From: Candidatus Aminicenantes bacterium UBA6072
GTDB lineage: Bacteria; Acidobacteriota; Aminicenantia; UBA2199
Length of the DNA: 64,000 bases
Direction: 5' to 3'
NCBI GenBank assembly: GCA_002436105.1
Contig: DIXU01000020.1
Location: 186,001-250,000, forward strand
The position numbers and the translations under genes are program-made. Of this stretch, positions 56,879 through 64,000 are shown piece after piece (position 1 is the first letter of the stretch; every line of letters starts with the position of its first letter). The notes beneath the pieces were generated by a model. It was not told the origin of the DNA. It saw only the letters and a list, made by a program, of their open reading frames with translations, and made no database searches.

Positions 56879-59594
56879 TCTTGAGATTCTGGAATAGCCT
56901 GACCAGCTGGGTGCGGTTGCTCACGCCCAGCTTTTTCAGGATGTGGTGGACGTGGATCTTGACCGTGCTCAGCTCGATGTAGAGCTTTTCGCCGATCTCC
57001 TTGTTGCTCAGCCCCTTCAGCATCAGCATCACGATCTCGCGCTCGCGCGGCGAGATGGAGCACTTGCCGAAGAACTGCTCCATGGCCTCTTCGGTCCTGA
57101 TCCGCGTCGCCAGGCGGCGGATGCGGGTGCGGTTCAGTTCAAAAAACAGCAGTGCGAACGCCAGCGCCAGCAGCGTCAGGAACCACCACGACTTCCACCA
57201 GGGGCCGCGGACATGGATGACCAGCCGGGCCTCCTGGTCGCTCCACTGGCCGTCGCTGCTGGAGCCACGCACGCGCAGGACGTAGCGGCCCGGCGACAGG
57301 GTGGAGAAGGAGACGGAGCGATGGCGGGCGTCGGTCTCGATCCAGTCGTCGGTCAGCCCCTCCAGCTTGTAGGCGTAGCGGTTCTTCATGGGCGCCGCGT
57401 AGTCCAGGGCGGCGAATTCCAGGGAAAACAGGTAGTCCCTGGGATAGAGGACGATCTCGTCGGTCTCCCAGATCGGCTTGTCCAGCTTGACTTCCCTGTT
57501 CAGCACCTTGAACGAGGTGATCCGGACCGGGGGGACGAACGTGTTGTCCAGGATGTCCTGCGGGAAAAAGTAATTGAGGCCGTTGGTGCCGCCGATGAAC
57601 ATCCTGCCGCTCCGACCCTGGAAGTTGGCGCCGGAGTTGAACTCCCTGTCCTGCAGGCCGTCGTCCTCGTCGTAATTTCGGAATCGCCCCGCTAGCGGCG
57701 AGAAGCGCGACAGGCCGTCGTTGGTCGTGAGCCACAGGTCCCCGCCATGATCCTCGAGGATCCCCAGCACCATGTTGCTGGCCATGCCATCGGCCCGGGT
57801 GAAGTGGCGGAACTTCTCCGTCCCCTGCTCCAGCTGGTTCAGGCCGCCGCCCAGGGTGCCGATCCAGAGGCTGCCCTCCCGGTCCTCATGCAGGCAGAAG
57901 ATATAATTGTCATTCAGGCTGTCGGGGTTGGCCGGGTCGTGGCGGTAATGGGTGAATTTTCCTGTCCGGCGGTCCAGGCGGTTAAGGCCGCCGCCATAGG
58001 TGCCGATCCACAAGGAGCCGGAACGGTCCTCCAGGATGACGCGGACGATGTCGTCGCTCAGGCTGGATGGATCGTTCTCGCTGGACCGGTAATGGCTGAA
58101 CGTTCCCCCGGCGCGGTCCAGGCGATTGAGGCCGCCGCCGTACGTCCCGATCCAGAGCATGCCCGTCCGGTCCTGGCAAATATCCAGGATGCGGTCGCTG
58201 CTGATGCTGCCCGGATGCCGGGCATCGTGACGATGGACGGTCACCCTGCCGGTGTCCGGGTCGAAGAGCTGCAGCCCATTGCCGTCGGTTCCCAGCCAGA
58301 AATTGCCCTCGCGGTCCCTGTACTGGCAGCGTACGATGACCTCGCCCAGGGTCCCGGGGGGGCCTGAGCCGTAGCCAAAATGAGTGATGGCGCCGGTCTT
58401 CTGGTCGAGTTTGTCCAGGCCGCGGGGAGTCCCGATCCAGAGCGTTCCGTCCGGGTCCTCCATGAGCGACACGACCACATTGTTGCCCAGGGTGTTATCC
58501 CTGCCGGGGATCGAGCGCAAATGGGAAAAGAGCTTGCGGTTCTGGTTGAAGCGGCAGACACCGTTTTCGGACGAGCCGACCCACATGATCCCGGAGCGGT
58601 CTTCATGGAGTGACTGGATATAGGTGAACGCCGGGCTTTTGGCATCCAGCGGATCATGGCGAAACACGTCGCTGGTACCGGACTTGACGTCGAGGCGCAT
58701 CAGCCCCTTTGACGTGCCCAGCCAGAGCCGGCCGTCGCGGTCCTCGCGGATCACCTGGACCCGGGGCTGTTTCAGGTCATTGCCGTTCTGCTGCGGCAGG
58801 GGGTAGTGAAGGAAAGCCCCGGAAATGCGGTCGAAGCGGTACAGTCCCGAGGGGGAGCCGATCCACAGAAAACCCTGGCGATCGATGTGCAGGCAGTAGA
58901 CATAGTCGTCGCCCAGGCTCGCCGGGTCAGCGGGGTCGTGGCGGAAATGGACGGAAAGGCCTGTCCGGCGGTCCAGGCGGCTGACGCCGCCGCCGAAGGT
59001 GCCGATCCACAGCGCGCCGTCGTGGTCCTCGCAGATGTCATGGATATGATCGCTTTTGCCGGGCCGGTCCGTTGCCAGCGGTTGGGGCGTGAAGCGCCCG
59101 GAGGCGCGGTCGAGACGGGTCAATCCGCTGTCCGTGCCGACCCAGAACGTGCCGTCACGGTCCTCATGGATGGCGCCGACGATATCGTTGCTCAGGCTGT
59201 CGCCGCGGCCGGGAATATGCCGGTAGTTCCGGAAGCTGCCCAGTTGGGGATCATAGCGGTTCAAGCCGCCGTTGAGCGTGCCGATCCAGAGGATGCCCTC
59301 ACGGTCCTCATAGAGTGTCAGCACGGAGTTATGGCTCAGGCTGGACGGATCGCCCGGGACATGCTGGAACACGGTGAAATCGTAGCCGTCGAAGCGGTTC
59401 AGGCCGTTCTCCGTCCCGAACCACATGAAGCCGCTGCGGTCCTGCAGGATCGCGTATACCGTGCTTTGCGACAGTCCCTCGGTCCTGCCGATATGGACGA
59501 AATCGAACTCATCAGCGGCAGGTTCCAGGCGCAGGGCGAGGGCGAGGACCATGGCTGCAATGCAGGCGATGGGACGAGCGATCTTGTGGTTCAT
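56874..59594 (-). CDS. Membrane-spanning propeller sensor with LuxR-type DNA-binding domain
   Basis: 906 residues from the ATG at 59594. After a signal/anchor helix comes a long two-component-regulator propeller with about fourteen repeats of the form ILEDRSGSLWIGT-GGGLNRLD, then a Y_Y_Y domain (YAYKLEGLTDDWIETD), one membrane helix (WWFLTLLALAFALLFF, about 818-834) and a C-terminal LuxR helix-turn-helix (SPREREIVMLMLKGLSNKEIG ... STVKIHVHHILKKL). There is no kinase: an outside signal would act directly on a membrane-tethered DNA-binding domain. It diverges from enolase. Confidence 0.92.
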   Translation of the reverse strand: MNHKIARPIACIAAMVLALALRLEPAADEFDFVHIGRTEGLSQSTVYAILQDRSGFMWFGTENGLNRFDGYDFTVFQHVPGDPSSLSHNSVLTLYEDREGILWIGTLNGGLNRYDPQLGSFRNYRHIPGRGDSLSNDIVGAIHEDRDGTFWVGTDSGLTRLDRASGRFTPQPLATDRPGKSDHIHDICEDHDGALWIGTFGGGVSRLDRRTGLSVHFRHDPADPASLGDDYVYCLHIDRQGFLWIGSPSGLYRFDRISGAFLHYPLPQQNGNDLKQPRVQVIREDRDGRLWLGTSKGLMRLDVKSGTSDVFRHDPLDAKSPAFTYIQSLHEDRSGIMWVGSSENGVCRFNQNRKLFSHLRSIPGRDNTLGNNVVVSLMEDPDGTLWIGTPRGLDKLDQKTGAITHFGYGSGPPGTLGEVIVRCQYRDREGNFWLGTDGNGLQLFDPDTGRVTVHRHDARHPGSISSDRILDICQDRTGMLWIGTYGGGLNRLDRAGGTFSHYRSSENDPSSLSDDIVRVILEDRSGSLWIGTYGGGLNRLDRRTGKFTHYRHDPANPDSLNDNYIFCLHEDREGSLWIGTLGGGLNQLEQGTEKFRHFTRADGMASNMVLGILEDHGGDLWLTTNDGLSRFSPLAGRFRNYDEDDGLQDREFNSGANFQGRSGRMFIGGTNGLNYFFPQDILDNTFVPPVRITSFKVLNREVKLDKPIWETDEIVLYPRDYLFSLEFAALDYAAPMKNRYAYKLEGLTDDWIETDARHRSVSFSTLSPGRYVLRVRGSSSDGQWSDQEARLVIHVRGPWWKSWWFLTLLALAFALLFFELNRTRIRRLATRIRTEEAMEQFFGKCSISPREREIVMLMLKGLSNKEIGEKLYIELSTVKIHVHHILKKLGVSNRTQLVRLFQNLKT

Positions 59595-59764
59595 TGCAAC
59601 GTCCTTTTGAGCGAAAGACGGCCCAAGACTATTTGCGGGCACGATCTTTCCGTCCTGGGAAAACCAATTCTATGACGTGGACGACAGCGCAAATGTTTCA
59701 AATTTTCTTCGCGGAAATTCATATTCATGTGATTTCTGTTCAATAATACCAAAAAAGCAAATAA

Positions 59765-59780
59765 ATTCAAAAAATTGAAT
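59765..59780. promoter_or_regulatory. ATTCAA-N4-TTGAAT inverted site upstream of enolase
   Basis: A perfect 6-base inverted repeat with four central A bases, 36 bases before the extended -10 of enolase. The same site with a GTAA centre occurs at 63471-63486 before the M16 peptidase gene. Confidence 0.4.
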
Positions 59781-59812
59781 TGTTCCGAAATGTAGGTGGA
59801 CTTTGTGAATTC

Positions 59813-59821
59813 TGGTATAAT
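59813..59821 (+). promoter_or_regulatory. Extended -10 promoter of enolase
   Basis: TGGTATAAT: a perfect -10 with the TG extension, no good -35. Leader about 32 bases with TTGGAG 9 bases before the ATG. Confidence 0.55.
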
Positions 59822-59859
59822 GGCGGCAAATTTACCAATCCACTTATTGGAGATATATC

Positions 59860-61143
59860 ATGGGCAAAGTCATCCACAAGGTTTTCGCCAGGGAGATCCT
59901 GGATTCGCGCGGCAACCCGACCGTCGAGGCCGAGGTGACCCTCGCTGACGGGTCGTGCGGCCGCGCCGCCACGCCGTCGGGGGCCTCCACCGGCGTGCAT
60001 GAGGCCTGCGAACTTCGCGACGGGGACAAGAAACGCTACATGGGAAAGGGTGTCCTGCAGGCGGTCGGCCACGTCAACCAGGAGATCGCCTCCGTGCTGA
60101 CAGGGATGGACGCCTTCGACCAGGAGAGGCTCGACCGCACGATGATCGACCTCGACGGCACGGAGAACAAGGGGCGACTCGGCGCCAATGCCATCCTGGC
60201 CGTCAGCATGGCCGTCGCCCGCGCCGCCGCCGCCAGTTCCAGGTTGCCGCTTTACCGTTACCTGGGAGGCGACAAGGCGGACCTGCTGCCCGTGCCGATG
60301 TTCAACATCATGAACGGCGGCGCCCACGCCAACTGGCAGGGAACCGACTTCCAGGAATTCATGATTGCGCCGCTGGGCGCGCCCAGCTTCCGCGAGGCGC
60401 TGCGCTGGGGATCCGAGACCTACCATGCCCTGAAGAAGGTGCTCAAGGATGGCGGCCACTCCACCGCCGTGGGTGACGAGGGCGGCTTCGCCCCGAAACT
60501 GAAAACGAACGCCGAGGCCGTCGAGTTGATCCTGGAAGCCATTGCCAAGGCCGGCTACAAGCCCGGTGCCGACATCGCCATCGCCCTGGACCCCGCTTCG
60601 AGCGGCTTTTACGAGGACGGGTTTTATCATTTGCGCACGGAGAAGCGCAAGGTCAACTCCGAACAGATGGTCGCCCTGTGGGCCGAGTGGGTCGGGAGAT
60701 ACCCCATCGTCGTGCTGGAGGACGGCCTGGCCGAGGACGATTGGGACGGCTGGAGGCTCCTGAACAAGGAACTCGGCGGCAAGGTCGAGCTCGTCGGCGA
60801 CGATCTCTTCGTCACCAACGTAAAACGCATTCAGCGCGGCATCGAAGAGAACGCCGCCAATGCCGTACTGATCAAGCTGAACCAGATCGGCACCCTGAGC
60901 GAGACCCGGGCGGCCATCGAGCTGGCGCGCCGGGCCGGGTGGGGGGCGATGGTTTCGCACCGCAGCGGCGAGACGGTCGACAGCTTCATCGCCGACCTGA
61001 CCGTGGCCATGGCCACCGGTCATCTGAAGACCGGCGCCCCCTGCCGCGGCGAGCGGGTGGAGAAGTACAACCAGCTGCTGCGCATCGAGGAGGAACTGGG
61101 TCCCCAGGGGGTCTATGCCGGGCGCAGGGCGTTCGTTCGCTGA
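59860..61143 (+). CDS. eno: Enolase
   Basis: 427 residues. ILDSRGNPTVEAEV, PSGASTGVHEA, AVGDEGGFAP, VGDDLFVTN, KLNQIGTLSET and SHRSGET cover the substrate and magnesium sites, so activity is expected: 2-phosphoglycerate to phosphoenolpyruvate in glycolysis. Length is normal. It is monocistronic and is divergent from the propeller-LuxR regulator; the intergenic space holds an inverted site that could be a regulator target. Confidence 0.97.
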   Translation: MGKVIHKVFAREILDSRGNPTVEAEVTLADGSCGRAATPSGASTGVHEACELRDGDKKRYMGKGVLQAVGHVNQEIASVLTGMDAFDQERLDRTMIDLDGTENKGRLGANAILAVSMAVARAAAASSRLPLYRYLGGDKADLLPVPMFNIMNGGAHANWQGTDFQEFMIAPLGAPSFREALRWGSETYHALKKVLKDGGHSTAVGDEGGFAPKLKTNAEAVELILEAIAKAGYKPGADIAIALDPASSGFYEDGFYHLRTEKRKVNSEQMVALWAEWVGRYPIVVLEDGLAEDDWDGWRLLNKELGGKVELVGDDLFVTNVKRIQRGIEENAANAVLIKLNQIGTLSETRAAIELARRAGWGAMVSHRSGETVDSFIADLTVAMATGHLKTGAPCRGERVEKYNQLLRIEEELGPQGVYAGRRAFVR

Positions 61144-61160
61144 GACTCGAATCAAAAAAG

Positions 61161-61363
61161 TAAATGGGTTGATGAGTAGAAGGGTAGAAGGGTCAGGAAA
61201 ACAGCCATAGAGCGCGGCCAGTGCCGTTGCCTCAGAAATTCTTCTATTCAATGCAGACAGGAATATGAGAAAAAGGATTTATGGGGAATTGGGTTAAGAA
61301 AAAGGCGGTCGATCGTGATCAGGGCTGTTGCCCCATCCACTCATCTACTCATCTACGAGAAGG
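61161..61363. repeat. 7-bp arrays upstream of the MFS gene
   Basis: 61161-61197 has GGTTGAT/GAGTAGA/AGGGTAG units; 61332-61363 has ACTCATC/TACTCAT units and is its reverse complement. The core after the first arm (GAAAAC, CCAGTGCC, GCCTCA, TTCTTCTATTCA) resembles that of the arrays after the MFS gene (62523-62619). An upstream MFS frame that starts at 61281 translates the second arm and is not real. Confidence 0.82.
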
Positions 61364-61397
61364 TCTTATAGGACGAAATCTGTGGAAGATCCTCGCC

Positions 61398-62537
61398 ATG
61401 AAGTTCCTGGGCGATTTCCTGCCCATCGCGCCGGTACTCATCCTCTACTACACGAGCGCGGGGCTCAATTCCACCCAGATCTTCACCATTCAGGCCGCCT
61501 TTCACCTGGCGGTGCTGCTGCTGGAAGTGCCCTCCGGATACCTGGCCGATGTCGTCGGCCGCCGCAAGACCCTGGTTTTCGGGGCGATGTTCTTCCCCCT
61601 GGGCCTGGCCGCTTACACCGTGGGAAGCAGCTTCGCCGCCTTCGTGTTCGCCGAGGTCGTCCTGGCCGTCAGCGTCAGCATGCGCTCGGGCTGCGATTCG
61701 GCCATGCTCTTCGACAGCCTGCGCCAGCTGGGGCGCGAGGAGGAGTACCGGCGCTTCGAGGGCCGGTGCGCGCTGTTCGCCCGCAGCGGCACCGCGTTCT
61801 CGTCGATCGCCGGCGGCCTGCTGGCCACGGTCTTCCTGCGCCTGCCCTTCCTGGTCAACACGGCCTCCGCCCTGTGCATGCCCTTCGTGGCCTTCACGCT
61901 GGTTGAGCCCGAGCGCGAGCCGCGCAGCTCCCGAAACCCGCTGCTCGATATCCTGCGCATCTGCCGCCATTGCCTGCGGCAGTCCCATATCCGGCCGCTG
62001 GTCCTTTCCTGCGGCCTGCTCATGGCCGGCCAGCTGACCGGGCTCTGGGCCTATTTTCTTCTCTATCGGGAACTGGGCATCGCCGTGGGCTGGTTCGGGG
62101 TTCTTTTCGCCGTCTTCCAGCTCGCCGGAGCCCTGGGCGGGGCGCGCGCCCATGCCTTCAGCGAGCGCTTCGGGGCCAGAGCCCCCCTGTTCCTGGCCCT
62201 GCTCAGCCCGGTATTCTACATTCTGCTCGGCCTGTTCCCGAGCCTGTGGCTTCTGCCGCTGGTCCCCGCCAACGCCCTGCTCTGGAACCTGGCCTACCCG
62301 GTGCTGCTCGATCGGCTCAACCGGGCTGTCGGCTCCGACGTGCGGGCCACCGTCCTCTCGCTGGCCGGCATGGCCGGCAGCGTGACCTTCATCGTCATTT
62401 CGCCGCTCTTCGGCCGCCTGGTCGACGCGTTCTCGCTTTCAGCGGCTTTTGTCGCGCTCGGCACCATCTTCCTTCTCGCTTGGGCGCCGCTCCTGGCCGC
62501 CATGCTGCGTTACTGGCAAGAAGGAGTAAATGAGTAG
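61398..62537 (+). CDS. Major facilitator superfamily transporter
   Basis: 379 residues from the ATG at 61398. About twelve membrane helices. The loop 2-3 motif of MFS proteins is seen as SGYLADVVGRRKTLVFG (about 55-71), with DRLNRAVGSDVRAT in the equivalent later loop. The substrate is unknown; it resembles small drug or sugar exporters. The start was set after the translated repeat; its ribosome site (GGAAG) is weak. The C-terminal GVNE and the TAG stop come from the downstream 7-bp array. Confidence 0.82.
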   Translation: MKFLGDFLPIAPVLILYYTSAGLNSTQIFTIQAAFHLAVLLLEVPSGYLADVVGRRKTLVFGAMFFPLGLAAYTVGSSFAAFVFAEVVLAVSVSMRSGCDSAMLFDSLRQLGREEEYRRFEGRCALFARSGTAFSSIAGGLLATVFLRLPFLVNTASALCMPFVAFTLVEPEREPRSSRNPLLDILRICRHCLRQSHIRPLVLSCGLLMAGQLTGLWAYFLLYRELGIAVGWFGVLFAVFQLAGALGGARAHAFSERFGARAPLFLALLSPVFYILLGLFPSLWLLPLVPANALLWNLAYPVLLDRLNRAVGSDVRATVLSLAGMAGSVTFIVISPLFGRLVDAFSLSAAFVALGTIFLLAWAPLLAAMLRYWQEGVNE

Positions 62538-62665
62538 ATGGGTAAAAGGGTAGATGGGGAAGAAAACCGCACTCTTCCACTGCCAGGGCCATCGCCTCAT
62601 CCACTCTTCTACTCATCAAAGATTCAAGCGTTCTTTTTCTGGGTCATTGATACATTGGGATTTGC
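62523..62665. repeat. 7-bp arrays and element relic downstream of the MFS gene
   Basis: 62523-62560 has AGTAAAT/GAGTAGA/TGGGTAA/AAGGGTA units, 62594-62619 the reverse-complement CACTCTT/CTACTCA units. 62622-62665 is a decayed copy E of the dispersed element (TTCTTTTTCTGGGTCATTG, then ACATTGGGATTTG). The right half nearly matches 61325-61360. Confidence 0.8.
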
Positions 62666-62680
62666 TCACTGGAGGGATCG

Positions 62681-63406
62681 ATGGAAGATCTGACGTATGC
62701 CATAGCTCCGGAAATATTCGCGGCTTTCCCTGAATACAGGCGCGGGGTGGTCGTCGCCCGCGGTGTACGCAACGGCGATTCGCCTCCCGAGCTGGTCGGG
62801 CTGCTGCGCGGGGAGGAGGCGCGGGCCAGGCAGAGGCTCAACATGGATACGCTGACCGCCGAGCCGCGCCTGGCCTCGTGGCGCGAGGCCTTCCGCCGGC
62901 TGGGCTACAAGCCGGGCGACTTCCGGCCGTCGATCGAGGCGCTGCTGCGCCGGGTGCTGCGCGACCAGGAGGTTCCCTCCATCAACTCCCTGGTCGACAT
63001 CGGCAACATCGTCTCGCTGCGCCACCTGCTGCCGGTCGGTGGCCACGCGATCGACGTTCTGACCCGGGATATCGCCCTGCGTCCCGCCGCCGGGCATGAG
63101 GAGTTCATCCCGTTCGGAACGAACGAGAGCGAACATCCGGCGGCGGGAGAGTTCATTTTCACGGAAGGGGATACGGTGCTGACGCGGCGCTGGATCTGGC
63201 GCCAGGCCAACCATACCCTGACCCTGCCCGGGACGACGGCCATCGAGTTCAACATCGACGCCCTGCCGCCGGTGAGCGCCGTTGACGTGGAAGCGGCGGG
63301 GACGGACGTCTTGGAACTGGTCGCCCGCTACTGCGGCGCCCAGGCCCGCTTCGCGGTCCTCGAGCGGGGGAATCCGGTCCTGCGGCTGGATGAGCCCGTT
63401 CACTGA
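62681..63406 (+). CDS. B3/B4-domain protein (PheT-like tRNA-editing fold)
   Basis: 241 residues. SWREAFRRLGYKPGDFRPSIEALLRRVLR, then PSINSLVDIGNIVSLRHLLPVGGHAIDVL is the B3/B4 pattern of phenylalanyl-tRNA synthetase beta subunits, here free-standing. In PheT this part hydrolyses Tyr-tRNA(Phe); stand-alone copies might edit mischarged tRNA or bind other ligands. GGAGG lies 7 bases before the ATG. It is between the MFS and M16 genes with no evident operon partner. Confidence 0.85.
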   Translation: MEDLTYAIAPEIFAAFPEYRRGVVVARGVRNGDSPPELVGLLRGEEARARQRLNMDTLTAEPRLASWREAFRRLGYKPGDFRPSIEALLRRVLRDQEVPSINSLVDIGNIVSLRHLLPVGGHAIDVLTRDIALRPAAGHEEFIPFGTNESEHPAAGEFIFTEGDTVLTRRWIWRQANHTLTLPGTTAIEFNIDALPPVSAVDVEAAGTDVLELVARYCGAQARFAVLERGNPVLRLDEPVH

Positions 63407-63470
63407 GGAAATCCCGTGCCCCACGCCTCTGAAAAACAAATCCGCCTTCCTATCCGTACAAAACTCAAAT

Positions 63471-63486
63471 ATTCAAGTAATTGAAT
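63471..63486. promoter_or_regulatory. ATTCAA-N4-TTGAAT inverted site upstream of the M16 peptidase
   Basis: ATTCAA-GTAA-TTGAAT, the same arms and spacing as at 59765-59780. It lies 56 bases before the M16 start codon. Confidence 0.4.
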
Positions 63487-63541
63487 AATAGTGGAAAAAC
63501 TCACGGCGGATGGCTCATTAACTTCAAATAAGGAGAAAAGG

Positions 63542-64000
63542 ATGACTAAAAAAAGCACGCGGGCCGCGACGGTCCTGACCGCCTTGCTGGCATTCTGCCT
63601 GGGAGGCATTTCGCTGGCCGGGCAGAGCATGGACAAGATGAAGGCCCGGATTCAGGAAAAAACCCTGAAAAACGGAATGAAGTTCATCGTCATGGAGCAG
63701 CGCGAGGCGCCGGTGGCCTCGTTCCACGTCTATGCCGACGTGGGCAGCGCCCAGGAGTCGTATGGCATCACCGGCATCTCCCATATCCTGGAGCACATGG
63801 CCTTCAAGGGCACAACGACCGTCGGTACCAGGGATTTCGCAGCCGAGGCCAAAATCCTCGACGAACTGGATCGGGTATTCGAAAGCCTGAGCCTTGAAGA
63901 AGCGAAGCTCCGTCCCGATGAGAAAAAGGTCGGCGATCTGAAGGCCCGGTTCGCGGAACTGCAGAATCAAGCCAAGGATTACGTGGTCAACAACGAGTAC
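63542..64000 (+). CDS. Secreted M16-family zinc peptidase, N-terminal part
   Basis: 153 codons are open to the window end, so the C-terminus is missing. A signal peptide (TVLTALLAFCLGGISLAG) is followed by the M16 N-terminal pattern KTLKNGMKFIVMEQREAPVASF and the inverted zinc motif HILEH near residue 84, in GISHILEHMAFKGT. A charged helical insert (about 100-150) follows where many M16B proteins have a short loop. AAGGAGAAAAGG lies just before the ATG at 63542. It is expected to degrade peptides outside the cytoplasm. Confidence 0.88.
   Translation, partial: MTKKSTRAATVLTALLAFCLGGISLAGQSMDKMKARIQEKTLKNGMKFIVMEQREAPVASFHVYADVGSAQESYGITGISHILEHMAFKGTTTVGTRDFAAEAKILDELDRVFESLSLEEAKLRPDEKKVGDLKARFAELQNQAKDYVVNNEY

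Noticed and set aside
61281..61397. An N-terminal extension of the MFS protein from 61281
   Set aside because: The first 39 residues are translated from array sequence (ACTCATC units) and lack a membrane or family match; the ATG at 61398 begins the first helix region.

Overview
This window reads as a GC-rich chromosomal segment of an uncultured anaerobic, fermentative or syntrophic bacterium. The evidence is a complex I-like [NiFe] hydrogenase with its full maturation set, a soluble multi-flavin formate dehydrogenase, a FocA-type formate channel, a desulforedoxin-rubrerythrin, and several secreted peptidases. Gene content and the unusual intergenic repeats would fit Candidatus Aminicenantes or another Acidobacteriota-like lineage; that placement is inference, since no rRNA or ribosomal protein gene is present. 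There are no tRNA genes, CRISPR arrays, prophage genes or transposase genes that I can recognise.

Layout. 1-9888 (minus) is one tightly packed operon encoding a membrane-bound group 4 hydrogenase: three antiporter-like subunits, NuoJ/K/A-like subunits, NuoB/C/D-like catalytic arm, NuoH, a 2x[4Fe-4S] NuoI and a HycI-like endopeptidase cut by the window edge. A near-consensus promoter at 9904-9931 drives it. 9985-15903 holds hypB (plus) and hypF-C-D-E-A (minus), convergent on a hairpin of 7-bp repeats. 16201-33224 is mostly housekeeping and accessory genes: SnoaL-like protein, alpha/beta hydrolase, acyl-CoA synthetase, ileS-lspA-lgt-rluD, DUF4342, cupin, hybrid histidine kinase, DUF72, mscL, acyl-ACP thioesterase and GNAT. 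33518-43653 carries oligopeptidase B, a GNAT/YoaP-like protein, a short AraC-type regulator, a glutamine amidotransferase, an HELGH metalloprotease, a membrane protein and an M1 peptidase.

43968-56256 is the second energy block. A minus-strand regulatory/stress cluster (desulforedoxin-rubrerythrin, DRTGG protein, CBS-HATPase) diverges from a plus-strand operon: DRTGG protein, NuoE, HndB-like protein, NuoF-GltD fusion, a second NuoE, a second NuoF, Cys-type formate dehydrogenase FdhA and FocA, closed by a terminator. The working model is that formate, NAD(P)(H) and ferredoxin are interconverted by this soluble complex, and ferredoxin is coupled to H2 by the ion-pumping hydrogenase. 56874-64000 holds a propeller-LuxR membrane regulator, enolase, an MFS transporter, a B3/B4-domain protein and the start of an M16 peptidase.

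Nearly every longer intergenic space contains degenerate tandem arrays whose units differ in sequence but share a 7-bp period. They usually form inverted pairs around a short core, and several supply the stop codon or C-terminal tail of the adjacent gene. A dispersed ~150 bp palindromic element with a shared core accompanies them. With the dual NuoEF/GltD formate dehydrogenase locus, these arrays are the most unusual content here.
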